Source: Comamonadaceae bacterium 2FH (GTDB taxonomy: Bacteria > Pseudomonadota > Gammaproteobacteria > Burkholderiales > Burkholderiaceae_C). From it: DNA of 64,000 nt. Location: the NCBI GenBank assembly GCA_005503335.1, contig SCMQ01000002.1:62001-126000 (forward strand), given 5' to 3'. Positions 7,991 through 17,401 of the stretch are shown here, one piece after another. The notes under the pieces were generated by a model, which was given only the letters and a program-made list of their open reading frames with translations, made no database searches and was not told the origin of the DNA. Both the position numbers and the translations under genes were made by a program. Positions within the stretch are counted from its first letter, which is position 1. Each line of letters begins with the position of its first letter.

Positions 7991-9183
7991 GCGCTCCGGT
8001 TCGAGCGCGTGTCGGCGATCTTGCGGAGCAGGTCCGCGGCGTTTCGTATGGAAAGGAAGACGCATCGCGCATTCCGAAAGAAGGCTACCTTCCAGTTCTG
8101 AGAGCCGGGAACATCACTGACGAAGGACTCGTATTCGACGATCTGGTCTATGTCCCGAGTGCTCGAATCTCACAAAAGCAGCTGGTGCAAAAAGGCGATG
8201 TTGTCATAACGGCATCCAGCGGAAGCCTGGATGTGGTCGGCAAGGCGGCTCCTGCGCCAAGCTCATTCAACGGCGGGTTTGGTGCGTTTTGCAAAGTGCT
8301 TCGCCCAAACGCCAAAGTCGATGCCTCGTTCTTTGCGCACTTCTTCAAGACTGGCGACTACCGGCGAAAAATCTCCAGCTTGGCAGCAGGCGCGAACATC
8401 AACAACCTCAAGAACGAGCACCTCGACGATCTTGAGATTGCACTCCCACCCCTCCCCGAACAACGCCGCATCGCCGCCATCCTGGATCAGGCCGAAACCC
8501 TGCGCACCCAGCGCCGCGCCGCCCTGGCCCAACTCGACGGCCTCGCCCAGTCCATCTTCCTCGACATGTTCGGCGACCCGGTGACGAATCCGAAGGGCTG
8601 GTCGATCATTCGCTTGGATCAGTTGGTGCGACCAGATGACACGATCAACTACGGCGTTGTTCAGCCGGGCGACGCGCTCGATGTGGGTATTCCCTTGGTC
8701 CGGGTGGGTGACGTCGTTGACGGCAACTTCGACCCGAAAGCACTAAAGCGGATTGATCCAGCTATTGAGGCTGCGTACAAGCGCTCACGGTTGAAAGGCG
8801 ATGAAGTATTGGTCACCTGCGTGGGTTCCATCGGCGTAGTTGCGCTGGTCGATCCCGCCATGAAAGGATTCAACATTGCGCGTGCCGTGGCGCGAGTTCC
8901 GTTGTCGGAGAAGGTGAACCGTACTTTTGTAGCCAGCTACTTGCGAACGGACTTTGTGCAGCGGTACTTCACCGCCGAGCTGCGAACGGTCAGCCAGCCC
9001 ACGCTAAACATCAAGCAGATTTGTGAAACGCAGGTTATCCAGCCCCCGCTCCCCCTCCAACAAACCTTCGCCACCCGCATCCAGGCCATAGCAGCCCTCA
9101 AAGCCAGTCACCGCGCGGCCTTGGCCGGGCTGGACGCGCTGTTCGCCTCGCTGCAGCAGCGGGCGTTTGCAGGTTTGCTGTGA
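7987..9183 (+). CDS. hsdS: type I restriction-modification specificity subunit HsdS
   Basis: 398 aa with the usual two-half architecture: target-recognition domain 1 (about 1-150), a conserved coiled coil (LPPLPEQRRIAAILDQAETL, about 155-195), target-recognition domain 2 (about 200-350), and a second coiled coil at the C-terminus. It reads a bipartite DNA target and docks HsdM and HsdR. The GTG start is embedded in the hsdM stop (GTGA), giving tight coupling. The recognition domains are visibly less GC-rich than the surroundings, as usual for exchanged specificity modules. The gene looks intact although its HsdM partner is not. Confidence 0.92.
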   Translation: MSAPVRARVGDLAEQVRGVSYGKEDASRIPKEGYLPVLRAGNITDEGLVFDDLVYVPSARISQKQLVQKGDVVITASSGSLDVVGKAAPAPSSFNGGFGAFCKVLRPNAKVDASFFAHFFKTGDYRRKISSLAAGANINNLKNEHLDDLEIALPPLPEQRRIAAILDQAETLRTQRRAALAQLDGLAQSIFLDMFGDPVTNPKGWSIIRLDQLVRPDDTINYGVVQPGDALDVGIPLVRVGDVVDGNFDPKALKRIDPAIEAAYKRSRLKGDEVLVTCVGSIGVVALVDPAMKGFNIARAVARVPLSEKVNRTFVASYLRTDFVQRYFTAELRTVSQPTLNIKQICETQVIQPPLPLQQTFATRIQAIAALKASHRAALAGLDALFASLQQRAFAGLL

Positions 9184-9218
9184 AGTAAATTCACGCTATT
9201 CGTCTAAGGAAGCCCGCC

Positions 9219-10478
9219 ATGCTCAAGTATCTGCACCTCACCAACGTGGGCCTTTCGCCCGATGTTCGGGTTGATTGGGCTCCGCGCTTGAACCTGATTG
9301 CTGGTGACAACGGGCTGGGCAAGAGCTTCCTGCTCGACCTGGCATGGTGGGCGCTCACGCGCACCTGGGCGGGCGCTGTGGCGCTGCCCATGACCTCCAA
9401 GAAGGCATCCATTGAGTTTGCGATTAAGGGCAAGACAGCGGCCCCCAAGGTGATTGCCTCGACCTACTCCAAATCGGATGGGAGCTGGCCTTTGCCCGCC
9501 GCACGACCAGTAATGCCAGGCATCGTGGTATACATCCGCATTGATGGCGGCTTCTCTGTCTGGGACCCCGCTCGCAACTACTGGCGAACCGACCCCTCCC
9601 GCCCGTCGGCCTACCACTTCAAGGCCGACGAAGTGTGGAACGGGCTGGAGGTGAATGGTCAGCGTGTCTGCGAGGGACTGGAGCGCGACTGGGTGAACTG
9701 GCAGGAAGGGCGCAAGCCCCAGTTTCGGGCGCTGGAAAAGGTGCTGGAAGTCATGTCGCCCCCCTCAGAGCCCTTGCGGGCTGGGCAACCTCAGCGGGTG
9801 TTCATTGGCGAAGGGCGTGATCGACCGACCTTGCTGGTGGGTCATCGGACCGTGCCGGTGGCGCTGGCCTCTGCAGGGGTTCGTCGTGTGCTGGCCCTGG
9901 TTTACTTTCTGGTCTGGGCGTGGCACGAACACAACGTGGCGGCCAAGTTGCTGGGCAAGAAACCCGAGGACCGTTTTGTCATCTTGTTTGACGAACCAGA
10001 GACTCACCTGCACCCGCGCTGGCAGCGGACGGTCCTGCCAAGCATGTTGAAGGCCATTGACGAATTGCGGGGCGCGCCCGGCACACCACCGCAGGTCTTG
10101 GTGGCCACCCATGCGCCGCTGGTGGCTGCCTCCCTGGAGCCGTTCTTTGACGAAGCCCTGGATGACCTGATTCACCTGTCTTTGCGCAACGGTCAAGTTA
10201 ACTTGGAGCAAGGGGGCTGGGCCACGCAGGGCGACGTGACGAACTGGCTGGTGTCGGAAACATTTGGTCTGGAACAAGCACGCTCGATGGAAGCCGAAAA
10301 GGCCATCGAAGCGGCAGAAGCTTTCATGCGTGAGGAAAGGCCGTTGCCAGCCGGCTTCGAGTCGAAGAAGGCCATCCACGCGCAGCTGCAAAAGCTGCTG
10401 CCAGCAGGAGATGAGTTCTGGCCTCGATGGTTGGTTCACACCAACGCCATCAAGGGTGCCACGGGAGCGCGCTCGTGA
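9219..10478 (+). CDS. AAA/ABC-type ATPase of a two-gene module inside the hsd locus (Septu PtuA-like)
   Basis: 419 aa, cytosolic. The N-terminus is SMC/OLD-like (LKYLHLTNVGLSPDVRVDWA) with Walker A GDNGLGKS at residues 29-36; a signature-like ASAGVRRVLALVYFLVWAW; Walker B plus switch FVILFDEPETHLHP (D258, E259); and a His switch in ATHAPLVAASL. No TOPRIM domain is evident, which argues against a canonical OLD nuclease. It is translationally coupled (GTGA) to a downstream HNH-like protein, the arrangement of the Septu PtuA-PtuB defence pair, and both lie between hsdS and hsdR. The role in anti-phage defence is an inference from context and domain pairing. Confidence 0.75.
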   Translation: MLKYLHLTNVGLSPDVRVDWAPRLNLIAGDNGLGKSFLLDLAWWALTRTWAGAVALPMTSKKASIEFAIKGKTAAPKVIASTYSKSDGSWPLPAARPVMPGIVVYIRIDGGFSVWDPARNYWRTDPSRPSAYHFKADEVWNGLEVNGQRVCEGLERDWVNWQEGRKPQFRALEKVLEVMSPPSEPLRAGQPQRVFIGEGRDRPTLLVGHRTVPVALASAGVRRVLALVYFLVWAWHEHNVAAKLLGKKPEDRFVILFDEPETHLHPRWQRTVLPSMLKAIDELRGAPGTPPQVLVATHAPLVAASLEPFFDEALDDLIHLSLRNGQVNLEQGGWATQGDVTNWLVSETFGLEQARSMEAEKAIEAAEAFMREERPLPAGFESKKAIHAQLQKLLPAGDEFWPRWLVHTNAIKGATGARS

Positions 10479-11053
10479 TTCCCGTTGCCAAGGTAAAGAA
10501 ACCCGCCAAGTTTGACGCCGAGGTCAAGACACCCGGGAACCAGTGGCTCAAGGCCAACCCGAACGCCAAACGCCCCAAAACACTTTGGGTGCCGTTCACG
10601 TCCGCGCTCGCAGATGGGTTTGCCAACCGGTGTGGCTACGCCGCGATGCTGGACCCGACAGGCGGCTCTGTGGACCACTATTTGAGTTTCAAAAATCACC
10701 GGACCCTCGCTTACGAATGGAGCAATTACCGGTTCGCTTCGAACACCCTGAATTCGTCCAAGCGGAACAAGGATGACACGGTTCTGGACCCTTTCGAGGT
10801 GAAAGCGGGTTGGTTCAAGATACTGCTGCCCTCTCTGCAAATGGTGCTGACGGAGGCCGTGCCGAAGAGCTGCCGGGCGAAGGCGGAGCTCACCCTCAAA
10901 GAGCTCAAGCTGCGCGACGGTGAGCGGATCATTAAGTGGCGCCGGTCTTGGTACAAGTTGTACTTGGCAGGACAACTGACCCTGGACGGATTGCAAGAAG
11001 TGGCTCCGCTGATTGCCGACGCGGTTGTCGCGGGCGGGCAGGTCGCCAAATAA
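10475..11053 (+). CDS. HNH-like endonuclease partner of the ATPase (PtuB-like)
   Basis: 192 aa from a GTG start that overlaps the ATPase stop. The core RCGYAAMLDPTGGSVDHYLS, AYEWSNYRFASNTLNSSK and a following Asp-Pro resemble the HNH nucleases of the PtuB/TIGR02646 type: D67-H68 in VDH, then an Asn-containing segment. The zinc-binding Cys pairs usual in this family are mostly lost: only C53 remains where CxxC is expected, and NTLNSSK replaces CxxCNxxK. The fold may thus be metal-knuckle-free or the nuclease degenerate. The strict pairing with the ATPase supports a shared function. The family assignment is moderate. Confidence 0.6.
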   Translation: MIPVAKVKKPAKFDAEVKTPGNQWLKANPNAKRPKTLWVPFTSALADGFANRCGYAAMLDPTGGSVDHYLSFKNHRTLAYEWSNYRFASNTLNSSKRNKDDTVLDPFEVKAGWFKILLPSLQMVLTEAVPKSCRAKAELTLKELKLRDGERIIKWRRSWYKLYLAGQLTLDGLQEVAPLIADAVVAGGQVAK

Positions 11054-11086
11054 CGCTGACGGCAAGCCAAGGAGAGAAAAGAACGC

Positions 11087-14000
11087 ATGACACCATCGAA
11101 CTTTTCCTTCCTGCACGCCGAGTGGCCCGCCCTGCATGTCGAGGTCCTGAAAGCCGAGCAAGCCGCCCTTGCCGATCCGCGCACGGCCTGCTTCTACGCG
11201 CGCCGCGCGCTGGAGCTGGCGGTGGCCTGGCTGTACCAGGCCGAGGGCGGGCGCGGTGGCAGCCTGCGCATGCCCTACAAGCCGGACCTATCAGCCTTCC
11301 TGTTCGAGCCGAGTTTCAAGGCGCTGGTGGGGCCGGGCCTGCACGCCAAGATGGACGTGATTCGCAAACAGGGCAACAGCGCCGTGCACAGCGCCCGCGC
11401 GATGGCCGCGCCCGATGCCGTGGCCGTGCTGCGTGAGCTGTTCCAGGTGGCGTTCTGGCTGGCGCGCCACTATGGGCGCAACGTGGCCGCGCGGCCCGAT
11501 GCGGCGCAGCAGTTCCACCCCGAGTGGCTGCCCCGGCCCGAGGCAGCCGGCGCGGCGGCACAGTCCCAGGCCGCGCTGCAGAAACTGGCCGACGACCTGG
11601 CCGCGCGCGACGCCGCGCTGGCCGCGGTACAGCTGAAGTCCGCCGCGCTGGACGAAGAGCTTGCCCGCCTGCGCGCCGAGGTGGCCGCCGCCAAGGCCGC
11701 CAACGCGGCCACGCCCGACGCCCACGACTACAACGAGGCGCAGACGCGCGACCTCTACATCGACCTGCTGCTGAAAGAAGCGGGCTGGGGGCTGGACCAG
11801 CCCCGCGACCGCGAATTCGAAGTCGCCGGCATGCCCAATGCCGGGGGCAAGGGATTTGTGGACTACGTGCTCTGGGGCGACGACGGCAAGCCGTTGGCGA
11901 TGGTGGAAGCCAAGCGCACGCGGCGCGACGCCCGCGTGGGCCAGCAGCAGGCGAAGCTGTACGCCGATTGTCTTGAACGCCAGTTCGGCCAGCGCCCGCT
12001 GATCTACACCACGAACGGCTACGAACACTGGCTGTGGGACGACACGCGCTATCCGCCGCGCCCGGTGCAGGGCTTCCACAAGAAGGACGAGCTGCAACTG
12101 CAGGTGCAGCGGCGCGGCACGGCGCGGCCCCTGGCCGTCATGCCGATCGACGCGGCGATCGTGGAGCGCCATTACCAGCAACGGGCCATCCGCCGCATCG
12201 GCGAGACCTTTGAAGCGGACCGGCAGCGCAAGGCCCTGGTGGTGATGGCCACCGGCGCGGGCAAGACGCGCACCGTGATCGCGCTGGTGGACTTGCTGAT
12301 GCGCGCCAACTGGGCCAAGCGCGTGCTGTTCCTGGCCGACCGGGTGGCGCTGGTGCGGCAGGCGGCCAATGCCTTCAAGGCGCACCTGCCCGACGCGGCG
12401 GCGGTGAACCTGGTGACGGACAAGGCAACCGACGGTCGCGTCTACGTCAGCACCTACCCGACGATGATGGGGCTGATCAATGAATCCCAGGACGGGCAGC
12501 GCCGCTTCGGCGTGGGCCACTTCGACCTGATCATCGTGGACGAGGCGCACCGCTCCATCTACCAGAAGTACCGCGCCATCTTCGGCTATTTCGACGCGTT
12601 GCTGGTGGGCCTGACGGCCACGCCCAAGGACGAGATCGACCGCAACACCTACAGCCTGTTCGGCCTGGAAGACGGCGTGCCGACCGACGCCTACGGTTTG
12701 GACGATGCCATTGCGGAGGGCTACCTGGTGCCGCCGCGCGCGGTGTCGGTGCCGTTGAAATTCCAGCGCGAGGGCATCCGCTATGTCGACCTGAGCGAGG
12801 AGGAGCAGGCGCAGTGGGACGAACTGGAGTGGGACGAGGACGGCAACACCCCGGACGAGGTGGGGGCCGAGGCCGTCAACAAGTGGCTGTTCAACACCGA
12901 CACCGTGGACAAGGTGCTGGAGCTGTTGATGACGCGCGGCCAGAGCGTGGCGGGCGGCGACCGGCTGGGCAAGACCATCGTCTTCGCCAAGAACAGCGAC
13001 CACGCCGAGTTCATCGCCCGGCGCTTCAATGCCAACTACCCGCACTACGCAGGCCAGTTCGCGCGGGTCATCACCTACCAGACCGAGTACGCCCAGAGCC
13101 TGATCGACGATTTTTCCCAAAAGGACAAGGCGCCGCACATCGCGATTTCGGTGGACATGCTCGACACCGGCATCGACGTGCCCGAGGTGGTGAACCTGGT
13201 GTTCTTCAAGATCGTGCGTTCCAAGGCCAAGTTCTGGCAGATGCTGGGGCGCGGCACGCGGCTGTGCCCGAACCTGTTCGGTCCGGGCGATGGGCCGGAA
13301 AACCACAAGCGCGAGTTCATGGTTTTTGATTTCTGCCAGAACCTTGAATACTTCAGCCAGAACCTCGAAGGCAGCGACGGCGCGCTGGGTGAGCCGCTGG
13401 GCCAGCGCCTGTTCAAGGCGCGACTCGCGCTGCTGGGGGAGCTGGATGCGCGGTTGGCGGCGGGCGGGCGCATGGCCGCGGACAGGTCGCCGCCGGGGCT
13501 GGCGCTGACGGAGGAAGGCATCCGCCGTGACACGGCGGCCCTACTGCATGCGGCCGTGGCGGGCATGAGCCTGGACAACTTCGTGGTGCGTCCGCAGCGC
13601 CGCTGGGTGGAGGCCTGGAGCCAGACCGACGCGTGGCAACGCGTCTCGCCCGAGCAGCTTGAGGACATCGCCGCCCATGTGTCGGGCCTGCCCACGGCCG
13701 TGCGCGACGATGACGAGGACGCCAAGCGTTTCGACCTGCTGATGCTGCGCCTGCAACTCGCCAGCCTGCGCGCCGAGCCGGGCTTCGAGCGCCTGCGCGA
13801 CCAGGTCCGCGCGCTGGCCGAAGGCCTTCTGGAACTGGCCAGCATTCCAGCCGTGCGTGAGCAGATGCTGCTGATCGAGGCGGTGGCTGGCGATGACTGG
13901 TGGCAGGACGTGACCCTGCCCATGCTGGAGCAGGCACGCCGCAAGCTGCGCGCCCTGATCAAGCTGCTGGAAAAAGCCCGGCGCAAGGTCGTCTACACCG

Positions 14001-14536
14001 ACTTCGCCGATGAGTTGGGCGAGGTGTCCGAGGTGAGCCTTCCGCTGAGCGGCAGCGCCGGCGACTTCGAGCGCTTTCGTCTCAAGGCGCGTGCCTTCCT
14101 GCGCGCCCATGAGAACCACCTCGCGCTGCACAAGCTGCGCCGCAACCAGCCGTTGACGGCGGCGGACCTGGCCGAACTGGAGCGCATGTTGGTGGACAGC
14201 GGCGCGGGCAGCGCGGACGATGTGCACCGGGCCAGCGAACAGGCGCACGGGCTGGGCCTGTTCGTGCGTTCCCTGGTGGGGCTGGATCGCGAGGCCGCCA
14301 CGCAGGCCCTGGGTGCCTTCGTGGCCGGCAAGACCTTGAGCGCGAACCAGCTGGAATTCATCAGCCTGATCGTCACGCACCTCACCGAGCAGGGCGTGAT
14401 GGCGACGGCATTGCTGTACGAGCCGCCTTTCACCGATGTGGCGCCGCGCGGGCCAGACGGCCTGTTCACGCCCGCCCAGGTGACCGAACTGCTGCGCGTG
14501 CTGGACCAGATCGAGTCGATGGCTCGGGCGGCGTGA
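11087..14536 (+). CDS. hsdR: type I restriction endonuclease subunit HsdR (EcoEI-like)
   Basis: 1149 aa, full length. Order: DUF4145-like helical domain (about 1-130), a predicted coiled coil (about 145-215), a PD-(D/E)xK nuclease domain (D259, E274, K276 in FVDYVLWGD and MVEAKRTRRD), a superfamily 2 translocase/helicase (motif I ATGAGKTRT with K393; DEAH at 485-488; FAKNSDHAEF; DMLDTGIDVPEVVNLVFF; QMLGRGTRL) and an EcoEI-type C-terminal region. It translocates and cuts DNA when docked on HsdM2-HsdS. Every catalytic motif is present, in contrast to the gutted HsdM. It starts 33 bp after the HNH-like gene, with AAGGAGA as a ribosome-binding site. Confidence 0.93.
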   Translation: MTPSNFSFLHAEWPALHVEVLKAEQAALADPRTACFYARRALELAVAWLYQAEGGRGGSLRMPYKPDLSAFLFEPSFKALVGPGLHAKMDVIRKQGNSAVHSARAMAAPDAVAVLRELFQVAFWLARHYGRNVAARPDAAQQFHPEWLPRPEAAGAAAQSQAALQKLADDLAARDAALAAVQLKSAALDEELARLRAEVAAAKAANAATPDAHDYNEAQTRDLYIDLLLKEAGWGLDQPRDREFEVAGMPNAGGKGFVDYVLWGDDGKPLAMVEAKRTRRDARVGQQQAKLYADCLERQFGQRPLIYTTNGYEHWLWDDTRYPPRPVQGFHKKDELQLQVQRRGTARPLAVMPIDAAIVERHYQQRAIRRIGETFEADRQRKALVVMATGAGKTRTVIALVDLLMRANWAKRVLFLADRVALVRQAANAFKAHLPDAAAVNLVTDKATDGRVYVSTYPTMMGLINESQDGQRRFGVGHFDLIIVDEAHRSIYQKYRAIFGYFDALLVGLTATPKDEIDRNTYSLFGLEDGVPTDAYGLDDAIAEGYLVPPRAVSVPLKFQREGIRYVDLSEEEQAQWDELEWDEDGNTPDEVGAEAVNKWLFNTDTVDKVLELLMTRGQSVAGGDRLGKTIVFAKNSDHAEFIARRFNANYPHYAGQFARVITYQTEYAQSLIDDFSQKDKAPHIAISVDMLDTGIDVPEVVNLVFFKIVRSKAKFWQMLGRGTRLCPNLFGPGDGPENHKREFMVFDFCQNLEYFSQNLEGSDGALGEPLGQRLFKARLALLGELDARLAAGGRMAADRSPPGLALTEEGIRRDTAALLHAAVAGMSLDNFVVRPQRRWVEAWSQTDAWQRVSPEQLEDIAAHVSGLPTAVRDDDEDAKRFDLLMLRLQLASLRAEPGFERLRDQVRALAEGLLELASIPAVREQMLLIEAVAGDDWWQDVTLPMLEQARRKLRALIKLLEKARRKVVYTDFADELGEVSEVSLPLSGSAGDFERFRLKARAFLRAHENHLALHKLRRNQPLTAADLAELERMLVDSGAGSADDVHRASEQAHGLGLFVRSLVGLDREAATQALGAFVAGKTLSANQLEFISLIVTHLTEQGVMATALLYEPPFTDVAPRGPDGLFTPAQVTELLRVLDQIESMARAA

Positions 14537-14543
14537 GGCGTTG

Positions 14544-14672
14544 ATGGACATCACCACCCACCTCGGTGATGGCGTCCTTGAGCTGCGCCTGAACCGCCCC
14601 CAGCGCCTGAACGCGCTCACGCTGAGCCTGGCGCAGGAACTGTTCGCGGCCGTGCATGGACGGCTCGGCGAC
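14544..14672 (+). pseudogene. 5' stub of an enoyl-CoA hydratase/isomerase gene
   Basis: Starting ATG at 14544, the first 40 or so codons read MDITTHLGDGVLELRLNRPQ then RLNALTLSLAQELFAAV, a clear crotonase-family N-terminus. Similarity stops near 14670, where the frame runs into sequence that is antisense to kup. The body of the enzyme (oxyanion-hole and catalytic segments) is absent. It marks a rearrangement breakpoint between the restriction island and kup. Confidence 0.7.
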
Positions 14673-14674
14673 CC

Positions 14675-16594
14675 CTATATCTGCACCCGCGTCCCGAGCT
14701 CGATCACGCTGTTGTGCGGCAAGCTGAAGAACTCCACGGCACGCCCGGCGTTGCGTGACATGGTTTCGAACAGGCGCTCGCGCCACAGGGCCATCTTCGG
14801 GCCGGACGAGGGCACCACGGTTTCGCGGCTGAGGAAGAACGAGGTCGCGAAGGGGTCTATCGCCAGGCCCTGCGCCGCGCACAGTTCCAGCGCCTTCGGG
14901 ATGTCGGGCTGGTTCATGAAGCCGAAATGCAAGCTGACCTGCCAGAAGCCGTGGCCTACCTGCGCGACCTCCGCGCGCTCATCGAAGCCTATCCAGGGCC
15001 GCTCGTGGAACTGCACCGTCAACACGATGTTGCGCTCGTGCAGCACCAGGTTGTGCTTGATGTTGTGCAGCAGCGCCTGGGGCACGACGCCGCGCTCGGC
15101 CGAGAGGAAGACCGCGGTGCGCGGCACGCGGCGCGGTTGCGGCTCATGCGCCAGGCTGGCGGCGAACTCGTCCAGCCGCGGCTGGTGGGCATGCAGCTCG
15201 GCCATCAGCAGCTCTCGCCCGCGCTCCCATGTCGTCATCACGAGCAGCAGGCCGGCCGCCAGCGCCAGCGGGAACCAACCGCCCTCGACAATCTTGACCG
15301 AGCACGAGGCCAGCAGCAGCGCGTCCAGCGCGACGAAGAAGGCCGTGGCCCCGACCGAGACCCAGGCCGGATAGCCCCAGGCGCGGCGCACCACGTAGTA
15401 GGTCAGCACGGTGGTGATCAGCATGGTGCCGGTGACGGCGATGCCGTAGGCCGAGGCCATGGCCGACGAGCTGCCGAAACCCAGGCAGGCCAGCGCCACG
15501 GCCGCCAGCAGCAGCCAGTTGACGGCCGGCACGTAGATCTGGCCCTTCTCGTGCGCCGAGGTGTGGACGATGCGCATGCGCGGCAGGAAGCCCAGCTGTA
15601 TCGCCTGCTGGGTCAGCGAATAGGCGCCCGAGATCACGGCCTGCGAGGCGATGATGGTGGCGGCCGTGGCGATGACGACCGCAGGCCACAGCAGGGCCGG
15701 CGGGAACATCAGGTAGAAGGGGTTGCTCACCGCCTGCGGGCTGTGCAGCAGCAGCGCGCCCTGGCCGGCGTAATTGAGCGCCAGTGCCGGCAGCACGAAG
15801 CCGCTCCAGGCCAGGCGGATCGGCCGCTTGCCGAAATGCCCCATGTCGGCGTAGAGCGCCTCGGTGCCGGTCACGGCCAGCACCACGGCGCCCACGGCCA
15901 GGAACAGGCCCCAGCCGCGCTGCGACAGGAACAACCATGCGTGGCGCGGGTCGATGGCCTGCAGGATCTGCGGCGCCTGCGCGATCTGCGACAAGCCCAC
16001 GGCCCCCAGCACCAGGAACCAGAGCACGATGATGGGCCCGAACCAGCGGCCCACCACGGCCGTGCCATGGCGCTGCACCGCGAACAGGCCGGCCAGGATG
16101 CCGATGGAGATCGGCAGCACCCAGGGCTTGAGCGCCGGCGTGGCGATCTCCAGCCCCTCGACCGCGCTGAGCACCGAGATCGCCGGGGTCAGCACGCTGT
16201 CGCCGTAGAACAGGCAGGCGCCGAAGGTGCCGAGCAGCAGCAGGCGGCGCCGCAACACGGGCTGGCCGGCGGCGGTCTCGGAGGCCAGGGCCAGCAGGGC
16301 CATGATGCCGCCCTCGCCGCGGTTGTCGGCGCGCAGCACCAGCACCACGTACTTGAGCGTGACCACCAGCATCAGCGCCCACAGCACCACCGAAACCGCG
16401 CCCACGACGGTCTCGGGGTTCAGCGGCACGCCGGTGACATGGCCGAAGATCTCCTTCACCGTGTACAGCGGGCTGGTGCCTATGTCGCCGTAGACCACGC
16501 CGAGCGCGGCCAGGGCCAGGGCGGCCGTGCCCTGGCGGTGCTCCGGCGCCTCCTGCGTGTCGGCCTTGGCCGCAACGGCCAGTGGGGTGTCCAT
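14675..16594 (-). CDS. kup: low-affinity potassium transporter Kup
   Basis: 639 aa, KUP/HAK/KT family K+/H+ symporter with about 12 transmembrane segments and a C-terminal cytosolic domain. The signature [19 protein letters not shown] lies at about residues 32-50; family blocks [29 protein letters not shown] and the C-terminal [18 protein letters not shown] are all present. The start at 16594 ([12 protein letters not shown]) is preceded by AAGAGG at good spacing; an upstream in-frame ATG would run into the hairpin region. It lies 87 bp downstream of kdpE on the same strand, suggesting control by that two-component pair. Confidence 0.95.
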   Translation of the reverse strand: MDTPLAVAAKADTQEAPEHRQGTAALALAALGVVYGDIGTSPLYTVKEIFGHVTGVPLNPETVVGAVSVVLWALMLVVTLKYVVLVLRADNRGEGGIMALLALASETAAGQPVLRRRLLLLGTFGACLFYGDSVLTPAISVLSAVEGLEIATPALKPWVLPISIGILAGLFAVQRHGTAVVGRWFGPIIVLWFLVLGAVGLSQIAQAPQILQAIDPRHAWLFLSQRGWGLFLAVGAVVLAVTGTEALYADMGHFGKRPIRLAWSGFVLPALALNYAGQGALLLHSPQAVSNPFYLMFPPALLWPAVVIATAATIIASQAVISGAYSLTQQAIQLGFLPRMRIVHTSAHEKGQIYVPAVNWLLLAAVALACLGFGSSSAMASAYGIAVTGTMLITTVLTYYVVRRAWGYPAWVSVGATAFFVALDALLLASCSVKIVEGGWFPLALAAGLLLVMTTWERGRELLMAELHAHQPRLDEFAASLAHEPQPRRVPRTAVFLSAERGVVPQALLHNIKHNLVLHERNIVLTVQFHERPWIGFDERAEVAQVGHGFWQVSLHFGFMNQPDIPKALELCAAQGLAIDPFATSFFLSRETVVPSSGPKMALWRERLFETMSRNAGRAVEFFSLPHNSVIELGTRVQI

Positions 16595-16659
16595 GCCAAA
16601 CCTCTTTTGGAACAACGAGGTCTGCTTTGTCGCGCGGCCCGCGTAAAAAACGCATAAAT

Positions 16660-16676
16660 GCCCGGCCACGCCGGGC
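16660..16676 (-). terminator. hairpin between kdpE and kup
   Basis: A perfect 7-bp stem GCCCGGC/GCCGGGC with a 3-nt loop lies just after the kdpE stop. On the minus strand a T6 run follows about 10 nt later, within a second small inverted repeat (GCGT...ACGC). It could be a weak terminator or attenuator controlling read-through into kup. The T-run is not immediately adjacent, so confidence is limited. Confidence 0.4.
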
Positions 16677-16681
16677 GCCGC

Positions 16682-17401
16682 TCATTCGCTGGCCAGCCGG
16701 TAGCCCACGCCGAGCTCGGTCAGCAGGTAGCGCGGCGCGGCCGGGTCGGCCTCGATCTTGGCCCGCAGGTGGCCCATGTAGATGCGCAGGTAGTGCAGCT
16801 GGTCGACTTGCTGAGCGCCCCAGACGTCGGCCAGCAATTGCCGGTGCGTGAGCACCTGGCCCGGCTGGCGCGCCAGCCGCTCGAGCAGCCGGTACTCGAT
16901 CGGGCTCAGGTGCAGCGGCTCGCCGCGCAGCGTGACCTGGCGCGTGTCGCGCCGCAGCGCGAGCTCGCCCACACGCAGCACCGCCGCGCTGGCCTGCGGC
17001 GTGGCGGCGCGGCGCAGCATGGCGCGCACGCGGGCCAGCAGCTCGCCCACGCCGAAGGGCTTGGTCAGGTAGTCGTCGGCCCCGGCGTCCAGCGCCGCGA
17101 TCTTCTGCGCCTCCTGCAGGCGCGCCGAGAGCACCAGGATGGGCGTGGCCTGGGTGGCCGGCCTGGCGCGCAGCCGCGCGATGAGCTGAACGCCGTCCAG
17201 GTCGGGCAGGCCCAGGTCCAGGATCAGCAGGCGCGGCGGGTCCAGACCCTCCAGCCGTTCCAGTTCGGCCAGGGCCTGGGCCGCGCTGCCGGCGCCGACC
17301 GGACGCAGGCCGCCGGCGCTCAGGCTGGCGGCGAGGAATTGCGCGATCGAGCGCTCGTCCTCGACCACCAGCACGCAGGGCATGCGGGACGGCTCAGGCA
17401 T
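16682..17401 (-). CDS. kdpE: KdpE-type response regulator
   Basis: 239 aa OmpR/PhoB-class regulator. Receiver domain: acidic E14-D15, phospho-acceptor D62 (LILDLGLPDLDG) and K114 (YLTKPFG). A winged-helix DNA-binding domain occupies about residues 140-236 (LSPIEYRLLERLARQPGQVL, HYLRIYMGHLRAKIE, LLTELGVGYRL), the last block being characteristic of KdpE. It overlaps kdpD by 8 bp. No kdpFABC operon lies in the window; kup is the next gene, so K+ uptake via Kup is the likely target. Confidence 0.92.
   Translation of the reverse strand: MPEPSRMPCVLVVEDERSIAQFLAASLSAGGLRPVGAGSAAQALAELERLEGLDPPRLLILDLGLPDLDGVQLIARLRARPATQATPILVLSARLQEAQKIAALDAGADDYLTKPFGVGELLARVRAMLRRAATPQASAAVLRVGELALRRDTRQVTLRGEPLHLSPIEYRLLERLARQPGQVLTHRQLLADVWGAQQVDQLHYLRIYMGHLRAKIEADPAAPRYLLTELGVGYRLASE

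Noticed and set aside
9219-10478. ATPase as an OLD-family nuclease
   Set aside because: No TOPRIM motifs are visible after the ATPase domain and the partner gene is HNH-like.
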